A stretch of DNA of 64,000 nucleotides from Nostoc sp. ATCC 43529. GTDB taxonomy: Bacteria; Cyanobacteriota; Cyanobacteriia; Cyanobacteriales; Nostocaceae. The notes under the pieces were generated by a model. That model was not told where the DNA came from, did no database searches, and was given only the letters and a program-made list of their open reading frames with translations. Positions 45,269 through 54,684 of the stretch are shown piece after piece. A program made the position numbers and the translations under genes. How positions within the stretch are numbered: the first letter of the stretch is position 1; every line of letters starts with the position of its first letter. The stretch is taken from NCBI GenBank assembly GCA_003326205.1, contig LWTK01000033.1, positions 124,001 through 188,000 on the forward strand. The letters run 5' to 3'.

Positions 45269-45310
45269 GGGGTAATTCTGGGATTTCTCAGAGTTACCCT
45301 GTTTTTTTAA
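45269..45310 (+). terminator. intrinsic terminator after ftsH
   Basis: GGGTAATTCTG pairs with CAGAGTTACCC, then TGTTTTTTT. A strong candidate. Confidence 0.8.
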
Positions 45311-45349
45311 CAAGCTTTGAGTAAAATCCTGGCGAATTGAGGGTTGAAA

Positions 45350-45480
45350 TTTAAACGCATAGGCGCTTCTCTACGAGACGCTACGCGTAGCTTGCTTCTC
45401 CGTAGGAGTACGCCTTCCCGTAGGGTAGGAGCGCAGAGGTAAGCGCAAAGGGACGCAGAGAATTCGCTATGTGAAATGTT
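45350..45480. repeat. dispersed palindromic repeat cluster
   Basis: TCTACGAGACGCTACGCGTAGC, GGAGTACGCCTTCCCGTAGGGTA and GAGGTAAGCGCAAAGG form overlapping palindromes of a type frequent between genes in Nostocales. Confidence 0.6.
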
Positions 45481-45516
45481 GTACTGAGTTAACGTGAACT
45501 TCTAAGAAACTTTTAA

Positions 45517-45597
45517 GCCTGTTGCCTATTGCCTATTGCCTATTGCCTGTTGCCTATTGCCTGTTGCCTATTGCCTGTTGCCTATTGCCTATTGCCT
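45517..45597. repeat. heptamer array TTGCCTA that ends inside the Rieske gene
   Basis: About eleven units of TTGCCTA/TTGCCTG. The last units are read on the minus strand as the final codons and stop codon (GGC AAT AGG CAA TAG) of the oxygenase gene. Confidence 0.9.
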
Positions 45598-46586
45598 CCT
45601 ATAGTCCCGAAAGTAACACCCTGTTGTTTGAGCCACTTACGATATGCAATAGAATAGCGATCGCTCGGTAAATGTACTTCTGCTTGCAAATCTAAAGGTA
45701 AGCGTCGGGGTTGCTGAGATTCAACAATGGCAATATCTTGACTAGCAACTTGATTTTGAATATCTAGATACACTTCCACTGGAACTTCACGGGTGCTATT
45801 TACCATTAACCAATATTGCGCCACGCACTCCTCTTCATCAATTGGCGTAATTGTATAGAAGACATTTAAACGACGATCTCCAGGGCCGAGTTTAAAGTAT
45901 GCCACTAGCGGACGGAAGATGCGGTAATCGTAAGTGTTAAAAATCAGTGGTGCTTGGTGAGGATTCCCCGAATTAAAATCTAGTTCCCATAAACCACATT
46001 TGAAACTAATGCCATCTGGAAGAGACTCTAATTCATAGTGCGTCAACTCAGGACGACTGGCGTGGGCAAATAATCCCGAATGCATAATTGGGAAGTGTGC
46101 CGGATCGATGAAATTTTCCAGCGCCCGCAGAGGGCTAGAGTGATAGTGATAGGGGCCGCAGAAAATCTTGCGATAGCCCACATCGTCCCACTCCGAAAAC
46201 GGAGCTATGTCTTGTTTTGGTGTCCCTAAACAAACCCAGAGCAAATCGTAACGCTCTTGAACTTGGTAAGTTTTAACACAAGCTTGTGCGGGGGGCGATT
46301 GGTCTGGATTAGCCGGAATTAGTACACATTTCCCTTCGCTGTTAAAGGCTAAGCCGTGATAAGGACAAATAAGGGTATCTTTATTGACATATCCCAGAGA
46401 AAGACGAGCGCCACGATGAGGGCAAAGGTCTTGCCAAGCTAAGACTTTCTCGCCATTATGCCAGAGGACTAGATCTAAGCCTAATAAGCGTTTGTGCATG
46501 ACTGTTCCAGGTTGGAGGTCTTGCGATCGCGCTATTACATACCAATCATTCAGCAAAATCTGGTCTTGCACCATGAGTATCAACAC
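45582..46586 (-). CDS. Rieske non-heme iron oxygenase, alpha-subunit type
   Basis: 334 residues. The Rieske [2Fe-2S] site has C55-x-H57 (CPHRGA) and C74-x2-H77 (CPYHGLAF). The mononuclear iron site lies in [18 protein letters not shown] (His, His plus a later Asp). The overall arrangement resembles the cyanobacterial/plant group with pheophorbide a oxygenase, chlorophyllide a oxygenase and choline-monooxygenase-like proteins, but I cannot name the substrate. M6 is an alternative start ([13 protein letters not shown]). The last five residues (GGNRQ) and the stop codon come from a heptamer repeat array, so the native C-terminus was probably longer or different. Confidence 0.85.
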   Translation of the reverse strand: MLILMVQDQILLNDWYVIARSQDLQPGTVMHKRLLGLDLVLWHNGEKVLAWQDLCPHRGARLSLGYVNKDTLICPYHGLAFNSEGKCVLIPANPDQSPPAQACVKTYQVQERYDLLWVCLGTPKQDIAPFSEWDDVGYRKIFCGPYHYHSSPLRALENFIDPAHFPIMHSGLFAHASRPELTHYELESLPDGISFKCGLWELDFNSGNPHQAPLIFNTYDYRIFRPLVAYFKLGPGDRRLNVFYTITPIDEEECVAQYWLMVNSTREVPVEVYLDIQNQVASQDIAIVESQQPRRLPLDLQAEVHLPSDRYSIAYRKWLKQQGVTFGTIGGNRQ

Positions 46587-46723
46587 CCATCAGGTCAAAT
46601 AGTACAGCATTTATGCCTGATTTTAGCTACATATCAGAGATCCCAGATAGGTTTTATTAACTTTTGTGTAAATTTTCTTAAATCAGGTTGAGCGTTGTTG
46701 AAGCTAATTTCTGTAGTATCTGA

Positions 46724-47338
46724 TACAACTTTCAAAGAGATAATGGAGGCATAGATACAGTTAGGTCTTCTGTTACCTATACACTGAGCAATTACTTTGA
46801 TAACTTGATCCTGACAGGAAGTAATGCAATCAACGGCACCGGGAATAGTGGAAGTAATAGAATTACAGGCAATAATGCCAATAATGTCCTCAATGGTAGC
46901 GGTGGTAACGATACGCTAAGTGGTTTGTCTGGTAATGATACTCTAATTGGGGGATCGGGAAATGACGTACTGGTAGGAGGAGGAGGCAACGATAGTTTTA
47001 AGTATGCCACAGGTGCCGCCTTTAGCAATGCCACACTTGGTATAGATACAATCACTGACTTTCAAACAGCAAATGACAAGATAGTCTTAAGTAAGAAAAC
47101 TTTCACTGCCCTAACTAGTAATGTAGGTTTTGGCTTTAGTAAGTCGAGTGAGTTTGCTGTTGTTGCTAATGACGCTGCTGCTGCTACCAGTAAAGCTTTT
47201 ATTGTCTACAGCCAGGGAACAGGAAATCTGTTCTATAACCAGAATGGATCTTCGGCTGGTTTTGGAACAGGGGCTGGGTTTGCTACGCTGACGAACAATT
47301 CTCTTTTGGCGGCAGCTAACTTTATTATTGAGGCTTAA
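46724..47338 (+). pseudogene. 5'-truncated RTX calcium-binding protein fragment
   Basis: The frame is open from a stop at 46721 to 47338 and encodes about 204 residues. It reads straight into RTX-protein sequence (GGIDTVRSSVTYTLSNYFDN then ILTGSNAINGTGNSGS) without a convincing start codon; only TTG at 46805 is available. The linking motif, the GGNDTLSGLSGNDTLIGG nonapeptides and the C-terminal cap (IDTITDFQTANDKIVLSKK) match the layout of the gene at 1-2148. It is most likely the remaining 3' end of a larger gene. Whether a short protein is still made is uncertain. Confidence 0.7.
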
Positions 47339-48105
47339 TACCAATTCTGTATGAAGATGCGCCATATATTATAAGGAACGTAGACGCAAAGCGGCCTGCC
47401 GTAAGCTCTGTCAAAGACGGCAAGCAAGCAAAGAAATAAACAAATACAAGTCAAATAAATTTGGCGCAGCCTCACAAAGAAATGGGATGAGAAGTCTGTA
47501 TTAGAAGTGGGTCAATTCTCTCGATTGACCCACTTTTGCTACGCTACTTCGCTAAAAGCGATCGCAGAACTTTTGAATATCATCTGATTCTTGGCGTTTC
47601 CAGGTCGCTATATTAAAAGCTCGGTCGTAAATACCGAGCTTTTAATATGGGGTTATATACCCCGGAGGTTTAGTTATAGAGTTTCAGTATAAATCACTTA
47701 TCTGTATAGAGACTACCAACCCACTCTGACCAATTCCGGAAAGTTACAAAATTTTTCTAGGCATTTACCAATATCTTTATGGTAGAGCATTAATTTTATT
47801 GAATACATTAAATTATGATGAAAAACACTGCCGAAAAATTTCTCGCCCATCATGTTAAAATCAATCTATACTCAGCAAATAGAAAGTTTGTTAACCCTCA
47901 TACAACAAACTTCAAGGTAGATTAGAGATTTTAAAGAATTACCCCAATTATCTAGAATGCAGAAAATTGATGCATTCTACATAGCACCTCCTACAACAAT
48001 CAAAAGTCTTCTTCTCTAAATAATTTCCTAAATCTTTGCAAGACTAGCTTGATAAGTGACTCAACACTTAAGCGATGCCTGAGTTGGGCTACGCCTACGC
48101 CGATT
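47339..48105. other. intergenic spacer
   Basis: It contains the second copy of the small RNA (47613-47691), a start ATACCAATTC half-site near 47339 and a hairpin GTTTGTT/AACAAAC (about 47887-47912). No protein gene seen. Confidence 0.5.
47613..47691 (-). ncRNA. small two-hairpin RNA, copy 2
   Basis: On the minus strand: TATACT (47691-47686), then TCTATAACTAAAC, hairpin CGGGG-TATATAA-CCCC, and terminator AAAAGCTCGGT / ACCGAGCTTTT (47643-47615). Compared with copy 1 (22434-22515) the loop and the unpaired 13-mer are kept, while stem bases differ in paired positions, as expected for a structured RNA. Confidence 0.65.
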
Positions 48106-48324
48106 TTAAACTTTAGATGTAGGCTTTAAAAATAGCCATGCCACAAAGAACGTCGCCGCGGTGAATAGTTGCGTCAAATCCAAAGCCGACAGATAGCCAT
48201 CTGCAAATGAAGCAATACTGCGATCTGTAATCCCAAATACCCAAGATGACAACCCAAACAGCCAAATCCCATTCTTGAGATTTCCTACGAATTCCTTAGA
48301 CTCTGATGGTTTTTGGTCTTTCAC
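48106..48324 (-). CDS. small membrane protein, unknown function
   Basis: 72 residues, start GTG 48324 with GGGAG 10 nt upstream. Two hydrophobic segments: GIWLFGLSSWVFGI (about 19-32) and LFTAATFFVAWLFL (about 53-66), with a basic end. No family recognised. Confidence 0.6.
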   Translation of the reverse strand: MKDQKPSESKEFVGNLKNGIWLFGLSSWVFGITDRSIASFADGYLSALDLTQLFTAATFFVAWLFLKPTSKV

Positions 48325-48726
48325 GATCTTTTGCTCCCTTGATGGAGAATCTATTGATTAGTGAGAAATACACGCCTAGAAAAACTTTTTGTGATTCTTG
48401 AGGCTGAATTTAGACTCACCTATTAATAATATTAATAAATATTTCACCTACTTGACTTCACCACCCAAAGGTACATCTCCTAATCTTGACATTCTTCCTT
48501 TGGTTCTGCCACCTCGGATAGACGGTAATAAATTGAGCTTCAAGCGTTACAGCATGAGACTTTAGTGCCGAAATTACACAATCTTTAGACAACTATATAA
48601 ATATTTATTGATTTTTTATTTAAAACGCTACTTAAGATAGATGTATTTTAAAGAGTTATTTAACTTTAGATTGCCTGGATACGTCGTAGGGACGCACAGT
48701 TGTGCGCCCCAAGGGTGCGTTAGGAG
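48325..48726. other. intergenic spacer
   Basis: AT-rich, with one palindromic repeat GGGACGCACAG/TTGTGCGCCCC (48685-48710) next to the LtrA stop codon. Nothing else recognised. Confidence 0.45.
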
Positions 48727-49908
48727 TTAGATTTCTGGGTCAGCTAAACGGGTAGTGGGACGACTTTGGTACAAATCTTGAACGACTTGGAGAGCAGAAA
48801 CTAGGGCAACAAGGGCAATGATTGTGATAGGTAACAAACCTTTGCCAAAGGAGGCGATCGCTATCAACACCACTGCACCTGCAAGTCGATACTTGGAACG
48901 GATTTTACAATAACGAATCACCCCAAATGTGTGGAGAATACTGACAGCTAGCGAACATAATGCTACTGAACCGCAGATCAGCCATCGGTGAGAATCTGGT
49001 AAAGCCAGAGTTGGTTTGCTTAACAGGATTTGTTGTACACCGACTCCAGCCGCAGCAATGCCAATCACTAGGGGTAAATGAGTGTACAGCCAGAGATTGA
49101 CAACACCAACTTTTCCATGCGTCCGTGCGATCTCAATTGGTTGACCGCCCAGATTATCAAAATAAACCCACCACCAGCTAAAAGCAATAATTAAACCAAA
49201 TACGGCGGAAATTACGGTTAAAGTATTCCATTTCTGTTCAGAAACACCATTGACCACCGCGATAATTGCTTCACCCAAAACAATAATCGTAAACAGTCCG
49301 AAACGTTCTGGTAAATGCGAAGCGTGAGGGAGTAGTCCTAATTGAAACTTGCGTGCTGTTAAGGGTGTGGCAAAGTCAATGATGATTCCCAATGTCCACA
49401 GTGCGAATCGCCAAGGAATGGGTATAAATGCGGAAATTAACCAAAGTAAAGCAGCGATCGCAAAACCAGTTGCGTAGCGAGTCGTCAAAGGTCTTGCAGA
49501 AGGGATGTGTATTCCAGCACGTACATATTCTATCACCAGCACAGCCCGACCGAGAGCGTAGGAAAGGGCAAAACCAGGAGAACTTTCATCTAAACCGTGG
49601 TGTATATTCACGGCCATTGCTGCTGCTGTCAGCATTTGTATAGCAATCAGCAGCCGGTGTCCAACATCATCACTATCAAAGCGGTTGGCATAAAATGTGG
49701 TACCAATCCACGACCACCAAACAGGTATAAATAAAACAACAAACCCGAATAATCCTGAAAGTGAGATATCTTCATTGAGATTGTGAGCGAGTTGGGAAAC
49801 TGCAACTACAAACACCAAATCATAAAAAAGTTCTAGCCAAGTGGCATGTCGTTCTTCTTCAGTTTCTTCACCAATGCGTAATCTTGGCGGTTGGATAAAA
49901 TTTGCCAT
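48727..49908 (-). CDS. low temperature requirement protein A (LtrA) family membrane protein
   Basis: 393 residues with about ten to eleven transmembrane helices. The diagnostic N-terminal motif is RHATWLELFYDLVFVVAVSQLAHNL (within residues 20-45). Other family blocks are HLPERFGLFTIIVLGEAII in mid-protein and FSWWWVYFDNLGG. First linked to growth at low temperature in Listeria; the biochemical function is unknown. Start ATG 49908. Confidence 0.9.
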   Translation of the reverse strand: MANFIQPPRLRIGEETEEERHATWLELFYDLVFVVAVSQLAHNLNEDISLSGLFGFVVLFIPVWWSWIGTTFYANRFDSDDVGHRLLIAIQMLTAAAMAVNIHHGLDESSPGFALSYALGRAVLVIEYVRAGIHIPSARPLTTRYATGFAIAALLWLISAFIPIPWRFALWTLGIIIDFATPLTARKFQLGLLPHASHLPERFGLFTIIVLGEAIIAVVNGVSEQKWNTLTVISAVFGLIIAFSWWWVYFDNLGGQPIEIARTHGKVGVVNLWLYTHLPLVIGIAAAGVGVQQILLSKPTLALPDSHRWLICGSVALCSLAVSILHTFGVIRYCKIRSKYRLAGAVVLIAIASFGKGLLPITIIALVALVSALQVVQDLYQSRPTTRLADPEI

Positions 49909-50059
49909 AGTCCTAAGAGCGAATCGTTAATAACTATCCGTTCGCTCATTTTAAGAGGATGAAGGGTGATTAATTGCAAGTGCTGGAACCTTCCTAAATA
50001 TTCCTAAAAGTCAATGGGACGGTTTTAAAAATATCTGCTCCAAGCCTGCCAAACTACTG

Positions 50060-50142
50060 ATACCAATTCTCTAAAATTCGGCGACAGATTCAAACCTTGA
50101 GACCTAGACCAAATCTGAATTCTTTAAACTGCGAATTGGTAT
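50060..50142. mobile_element. 83-bp foldback element
   Basis: Perfect 10-bp terminal inverted repeats ATACCAATTC and GAATTGGTAT. No ORF. A related end is seen near 47339. Confidence 0.55.
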
Positions 50143-50249
50143 ATTTTTCAAAGGGTGTATTCCATTCAATCTGAGGAATGGTGCGATCGCTTACTCAAAC
50201 CACTGCACCAGATAATAACAATACCTCATTCAATGGTTGGCGATCGTCA

Positions 50250-51089
50250 ATGTCCTTTGATAATCTCTGCAAACTGCTGTCAGAAAAATATCCAGAACGT
50301 TTTGCTAGTTGGGTTTTGGGAACAGAGCAAACTTGTGTCAAAGTCCTGAAAACCGAATTGAGTATTGAACCGATTCGCGCTGATTATGTAACATTCTTAC
50401 AACTAGAAGGACGCATACTCCACCTGGAATTTCAAACTAAACTAGAGTCTACGCCGCCACTACCGTTGCGGATGCTAGATTATTGGGTGCGGTTGTATCG
50501 TTTGTATCGCTTACCAATAACGCAAGTTATCGTTTTATTACTTCCGCCTGCACCAGAAACGATAATTGAAACTGCCTTTAGAGTCGAAAGTACTGTTCAT
50601 GAATATCGCGTGATTTGTATCTGGTCAGAAAATCCCGAACCTTTTCTCAATGACCCGGCTTTGTTACCCTTAGCACCACTGACTGCAACCGCACAACCTC
50701 AAGCTTTGTTGCAACAAGTTGTGGCGAAAGTGAATCAACTTGAGCCAAGACAACGACCAGAAATTTCTACTTACACCCAAATCTTAGCGGGCTTAAAATA
50801 CAATCAGGACTTGATTCGACAAATGTTTCGGGAGGGTATGATGCGCGAGTCAGTTATTTATCAAGAAATTCTCAAAGAAGGCGAACAACAAGGAGAACAA
50901 CGAGGACGAAAAGCAGAAGGACAATTACTGATTGTTCGTCTGCTGACTCGGCGTGTGGGAGAATTATCCCAAGAAGTGCTAGAGCGAATTGAAACTCTCT
51001 CCTTAGAACAATTAGAAAATCTTGGCGAAGCTTTGTTGGATTTTCAGGCGATGGCTGATTTAGAAACCTGGTTTAATACATTAGAGTAG
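50250..51089 (+). CDS. Rpn-type PD-(D/E)XK nuclease-like protein with DUF4351, copy 1
   Basis: 279 residues from ATG 50250, chosen to match the second copy; upstream codons to 50178 are not shared. The N-terminal part has the nuclease-like core: Asp in IRADYVTFLQLEG, then ExQxK in HLEFQTK, typical of the Rpn/YhgA group related to transposases and restriction enzymes. The charged linker ILKEGEQQGEQRGRKAEG leads to the C-terminal DUF4351 (LLTRRVGELSQEVLERIETL...LGEALLDF). Proteins of this type occur in large numbers in cyanobacteria; roles in recombination or defence are proposed. It is a near-identical tandem duplicate of the next gene. Confidence 0.85.
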   Translation: MSFDNLCKLLSEKYPERFASWVLGTEQTCVKVLKTELSIEPIRADYVTFLQLEGRILHLEFQTKLESTPPLPLRMLDYWVRLYRLYRLPITQVIVLLLPPAPETIIETAFRVESTVHEYRVICIWSENPEPFLNDPALLPLAPLTATAQPQALLQQVVAKVNQLEPRQRPEISTYTQILAGLKYNQDLIRQMFREGMMRESVIYQEILKEGEQQGEQRGRKAEGQLLIVRLLTRRVGELSQEVLERIETLSLEQLENLGEALLDFQAMADLETWFNTLE

Positions 51090-51117
51090 CAACTCATTAA
51101 ATTTCATCTCTGTATTA

Positions 51118-51969
51118 ATGTCCTTTGATAATCTCTGCAAACTGCTGTCAGAAAAATATCCAGAGCGTTTTGCCAGTTGGGTTTTAGGAACAGAGCAAAC
51201 TTGTGTCAAAGTCCTGAAAACCGAATTGAGTATTGAACCGATTCGCGCTGATTATGTAACATTCTTACAACTAGAAGGACGCATACTCCACCTGGAATTT
51301 CAAACTAAACTAGAGTCTACGCCGCCACTACCGTTGCGGATGCTAGATTATTGGGTGCGGTTGTATCGTTTGTATCGCTTACCAATAACGCAAGTTATCG
51401 TTTTATTACTTCCGCCTGCACCAGAAACGATAATTGAAACTGCCTTTAGAGTCGAAAATACTGTTCATGAATATCGCGTGATTTGTATCTGGTCAGAAAA
51501 TCCCGAACCTTTTCTCAATGACCCGGCTTTGTTACCCTTAGCACCACTGACTGCAACCGCACAACCTCAAGCTTTGTTGCAACAAGTTGTGGCGAAAGTG
51601 AATCAACTTGAGCCAAGACAACGACCAGAAATTTCTACTTACACCCAAATCTTAGCGGGCTTAAAATACAATCAGGACTTGATTCGACAAATGTTTCGGG
51701 AGGGTATGATGCGCGAGTCAGTTATTTATCAAGAAATTCTCAAAGAAGGGGAACAGCGAGGGGAACAACGAGGACGAGAAGAAGGACGAAAAGCAGAAGG
51801 ACAATTGCTGATTCTGCGCCTGCTGACTCGGCGTGTGGGAGAATTACCTCAACAGGTGCTAGAGCGGATTGAAACTCTGTCTTTAGAACAATTAGAAAAT
51901 CTTGGCGAAGCTTTGTTGGATTTTCAAGCGATCGCTGATTTAGAAACCTGGTTTAATACATTAGAGTAG
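51118..51969 (+). CDS. Rpn-type PD-(D/E)XK nuclease-like protein with DUF4351, copy 2
   Basis: 283 residues. It is almost identical to copy 1 over the first 220 residues. The charged linker is four residues longer (EQRGEQRGREEGRKAEG) and there are a few substitutions near the end (for example LPQQVLER for LSQEVLER). The start context TTAATGTCCTTTGAT is cleaner than in copy 1. Catalytic-type residues are conserved. The 28-nt gap between the copies and their identity point to a recent tandem duplication. Confidence 0.85.
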   Translation: MSFDNLCKLLSEKYPERFASWVLGTEQTCVKVLKTELSIEPIRADYVTFLQLEGRILHLEFQTKLESTPPLPLRMLDYWVRLYRLYRLPITQVIVLLLPPAPETIIETAFRVENTVHEYRVICIWSENPEPFLNDPALLPLAPLTATAQPQALLQQVVAKVNQLEPRQRPEISTYTQILAGLKYNQDLIRQMFREGMMRESVIYQEILKEGEQRGEQRGREEGRKAEGQLLILRLLTRRVGELPQQVLERIETLSLEQLENLGEALLDFQAIADLETWFNTLE

Positions 51970-52020
51970 CAAAACCTATAGCATCAAACCAGGCAAAAGT
52001 CAAACACTTTTTTATTGTTT

Positions 52021-54546
52021 TTACAACACAATAATTGCCCACATACTAACACCCAAAGCGATCGCTGCTAAATGTTGCCAAAGAAGGGAACTCAAAGATT
52101 GTTTGGCAATTTTTTGTGTTAATAATATCGTCAACAACACTGAAATTATTAAAGTTGTACCTTGCAAAAAACTAATCACAGCCGGATGAGCAACTAACAT
52201 TGGCAGTTGTTCGCCATTCAAACCAATAGTAGCAAAACTCACAGGTAAAATCCGTCCGCCTTCACTCAAACCCAAACGCAGATAATGAGCTAGGTTTCCC
52301 CCCAAAACTAATGGTAAATATCCATAGGTAAGCTCTACAAATGATTTTGGTTTACGGTTAAAGTTGAACAGTTTCAGCAAGCCATAAGCTGCCAAGACAA
52401 AAGCTGCTGGGATGATTAACACTAGCAGTGACAATCCTAAGTGTTGCCAAAATACAGTTAAATCTAACTGTAAACCCAACCAAGATTGCAATTCTGGTAA
52501 GCGGTGTAGATATACTCCACCTAATAACAAAAACAACAATGCCACTTCATAGGCGCGGGGTACATGGGTTGTCCACAATTCAATACCAGGAGGGCGCAAG
52601 TTAAATTCCACAGAACGATGGGGACAGGCTTTAAGACAAGTCATGCATAAAACGCAATCTCTATTATCTTCTAACTGCGCTGGGTGAGAATACAAAGGAC
52701 ATCCATTTGTTTCCATTCCCTCACCTTTTTGCGGCCCTCCTTTGTAGCATTGGTAAGTGGTACAACTTGCAGAACAAATACCTTGTTGTGCCCGTAGTTC
52801 TGTCATTGACAGTTTAGCAAATAAGCCATTCATGCCACCTATAGGGCAAAGATATCGGCACCAGAATCGCCGTTCAAAAATTGCCGAAAAAATCATTGCT
52901 CCGGCGGTAATTAATAATAATAAACAGGCACTAAGGTAGGCTGTATTTTCTAAATGCCAGAGTTCTTCCCATAAGAAAATTAGGGTAAATAGTCCAAAGA
53001 GAAACCATCCGCCCCATTTTTCAGCTTGCTGTCGAGGCCAACGCTTGAGTTTTCGCGGCCACAACCATAAAGATAGTTTTTGAGTAATTTCTCCGTAAAT
53101 CATGAAGGGACAAACAGAACACCAGATACGTCCTAAAAAGGGAAAGAGAAATAGGAAAAAAGGCCACCACCAAGCCCAAAATAAATTTAAAACAAAATTG
53201 CGATCGCGGGTTTGCGGCCCGATAAATAATACCGCAACAATAATTGCAAAAGCAGTTGCAGTAAAACCATAATTAATCCGATCCGGCCACCAAGGACTGC
53301 GTAAAAATTTACGTAAATCGGGATAAATATTTAAAAGATTGACTCGAAATCGCTTTTTCTTTGCTTCGGCTGGCCAAAAGATTTCTTCTGTTAATTCACT
53401 AGCATTTTCAGCTTGGACGATCGCTCTTTCTACTAAATTTTTTAATTCTTTGAGATTACCGGGAAAATCGTAAGACTGTAGGCGGCGTAAAGCTTCTGGG
53501 GTGATGTGGGGTTTGGGAACGCCTCTAGACCGAACGTAGAGACTGACATAATATTCCACCTGGGCTTGAATATCAGTTTTCCGCAACCGTAGCGGCGGTA
53601 CTTTAATAATATGACCAACAGAGCGATCGATTGTTGGCAGAGTTTTTTCGGAAACGATAAGAATCCTTGCTTTACTAGGACGAGGTTCAGTCTCTGGTTC
53701 TCCTGGACGAGTAACGGGAGTATACGTACCAGTTTTGAGCAACTGCGTCACAGCAGGTAATAACTCAGAAGGTAATTCTTGGATGTTGTTGAGAACTAGC
53801 GTACCTTCTCCCAGCCATTCCAACAGTCCTGGTTTCCCGCCAACGCGACCAAATAAATCTGCACCGCTCGTTTGCAGAATACCACAATTTACTTTAATAA
53901 TTGGTTCTCGTCTTTTGGGGGAACCAAAGTGAATTAAGGCTGCGATATTGTCTTTTTCTAATCCTGGTTCGCCGAAAATATCCACTGACTTGCGGTCATT
54001 AGCGGCTTCTCGAATTTGCTCCCGCAGACGTATAGCATAGCGACTTGTACCAACAATTCCCCGTTGCGCTTTGGTAACTAAATATGGTCGCAAAGCAATG
54101 GAACGTTCTTGTTCGTAGCCAAGTGCAGAGGTGACTTGAGCTAATTCTTGAGCCAATTGACGGGAAAAACCCTGAGCAATTTCCGGGTATTGGGCGACTA
54201 ATTCCCGAAATTTAGTAGCAGGTACAACCCACAAGTGACATTCTGTAAGGGTAACAATTGTGAAGGTGGCTAACTCGTCCAATACCAACTCTTGGAGGTG
54301 AATGACTGCTCCGGGAAGGAAGCCACGAACTAAAGCTGAGTTCTTATGATCGGTATTGTCGCACTCCAGTTGACCATCTTTGAGAATGTAAAGTGCTTCT
54401 GGAGTAGTACCTTCCTCTACAAGGTTTACTTGGGCTGGTACAACTTGTTCTTCAATGACTTGAGCGATCGCATTTAACACTTCAGGTGGGAGAATTCCTA
54501 AAGTGGTGCGCTCTTGTAGCCATGTAACCGTTTCTGGAGATGTCAT
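52021..54546 (-). CDS. CRP-like sensor / degenerate sigma-54-activator AAA+ / membrane polyferredoxin fusion
   Basis: 841 residues. Residues about 15-130 are a cyclic-nucleotide-binding-type beta-barrel (LVEEGTTPEALYILKDGQLE). Residues 150-395 have the fold of sigma-54 activator AAA+ domains, but Walker A is GEPGLEKDN (182-190), and Walker B reads LVLNNIQELP instead of LxLDEIxxLP. The GAFTGA loop is absent and there is no DNA-binding HTH. From about 420 on there are several membrane helices and NapH/NosR-like iron-sulfur parts: WCSVCPFMIYGE, RFWCRYLCPIGGMNG, and a ferredoxin cluster CVLCMTCLKACPHRS. It is thus likely a membrane electron-transfer protein with a regulatory input domain. Cyanobacteria lack sigma-54, in line with loss of ATPase motifs. 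Confidence 0.85.
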   Translation of the reverse strand: MTSPETVTWLQERTTLGILPPEVLNAIAQVIEEQVVPAQVNLVEEGTTPEALYILKDGQLECDNTDHKNSALVRGFLPGAVIHLQELVLDELATFTIVTLTECHLWVVPATKFRELVAQYPEIAQGFSRQLAQELAQVTSALGYEQERSIALRPYLVTKAQRGIVGTSRYAIRLREQIREAANDRKSVDIFGEPGLEKDNIAALIHFGSPKRREPIIKVNCGILQTSGADLFGRVGGKPGLLEWLGEGTLVLNNIQELPSELLPAVTQLLKTGTYTPVTRPGEPETEPRPSKARILIVSEKTLPTIDRSVGHIIKVPPLRLRKTDIQAQVEYYVSLYVRSRGVPKPHITPEALRRLQSYDFPGNLKELKNLVERAIVQAENASELTEEIFWPAEAKKKRFRVNLLNIYPDLRKFLRSPWWPDRINYGFTATAFAIIVAVLFIGPQTRDRNFVLNLFWAWWWPFFLFLFPFLGRIWCSVCPFMIYGEITQKLSLWLWPRKLKRWPRQQAEKWGGWFLFGLFTLIFLWEELWHLENTAYLSACLLLLITAGAMIFSAIFERRFWCRYLCPIGGMNGLFAKLSMTELRAQQGICSASCTTYQCYKGGPQKGEGMETNGCPLYSHPAQLEDNRDCVLCMTCLKACPHRSVEFNLRPPGIELWTTHVPRAYEVALLFLLLGGVYLHRLPELQSWLGLQLDLTVFWQHLGLSLLVLIIPAAFVLAAYGLLKLFNFNRKPKSFVELTYGYLPLVLGGNLAHYLRLGLSEGGRILPVSFATIGLNGEQLPMLVAHPAVISFLQGTTLIISVLLTILLTQKIAKQSLSSLLWQHLAAIALGVSMWAIIVL

Positions 54547-54684
54547 ATCCGGTTCTCCGTGCAGGTTGCCGTATCAAAGGAATTATCCCTTGAAACCTGG
54601 CCAAAAGAACTGCATTTATTTATGTAGTTGTAGATTAATATCGTGCATCAAAATCCTAGTTAGTGAATTTTATTAGGGGAAATT

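Larger units (their letters stand above)
50250..51969 (+). repeat. tandem duplication of about 850 bp
   Basis: Bases 50250-51088 and 51118-51968 align almost without differences except a 12-bp insertion in the linker region and scattered changes near both ends. Confidence 0.9.
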
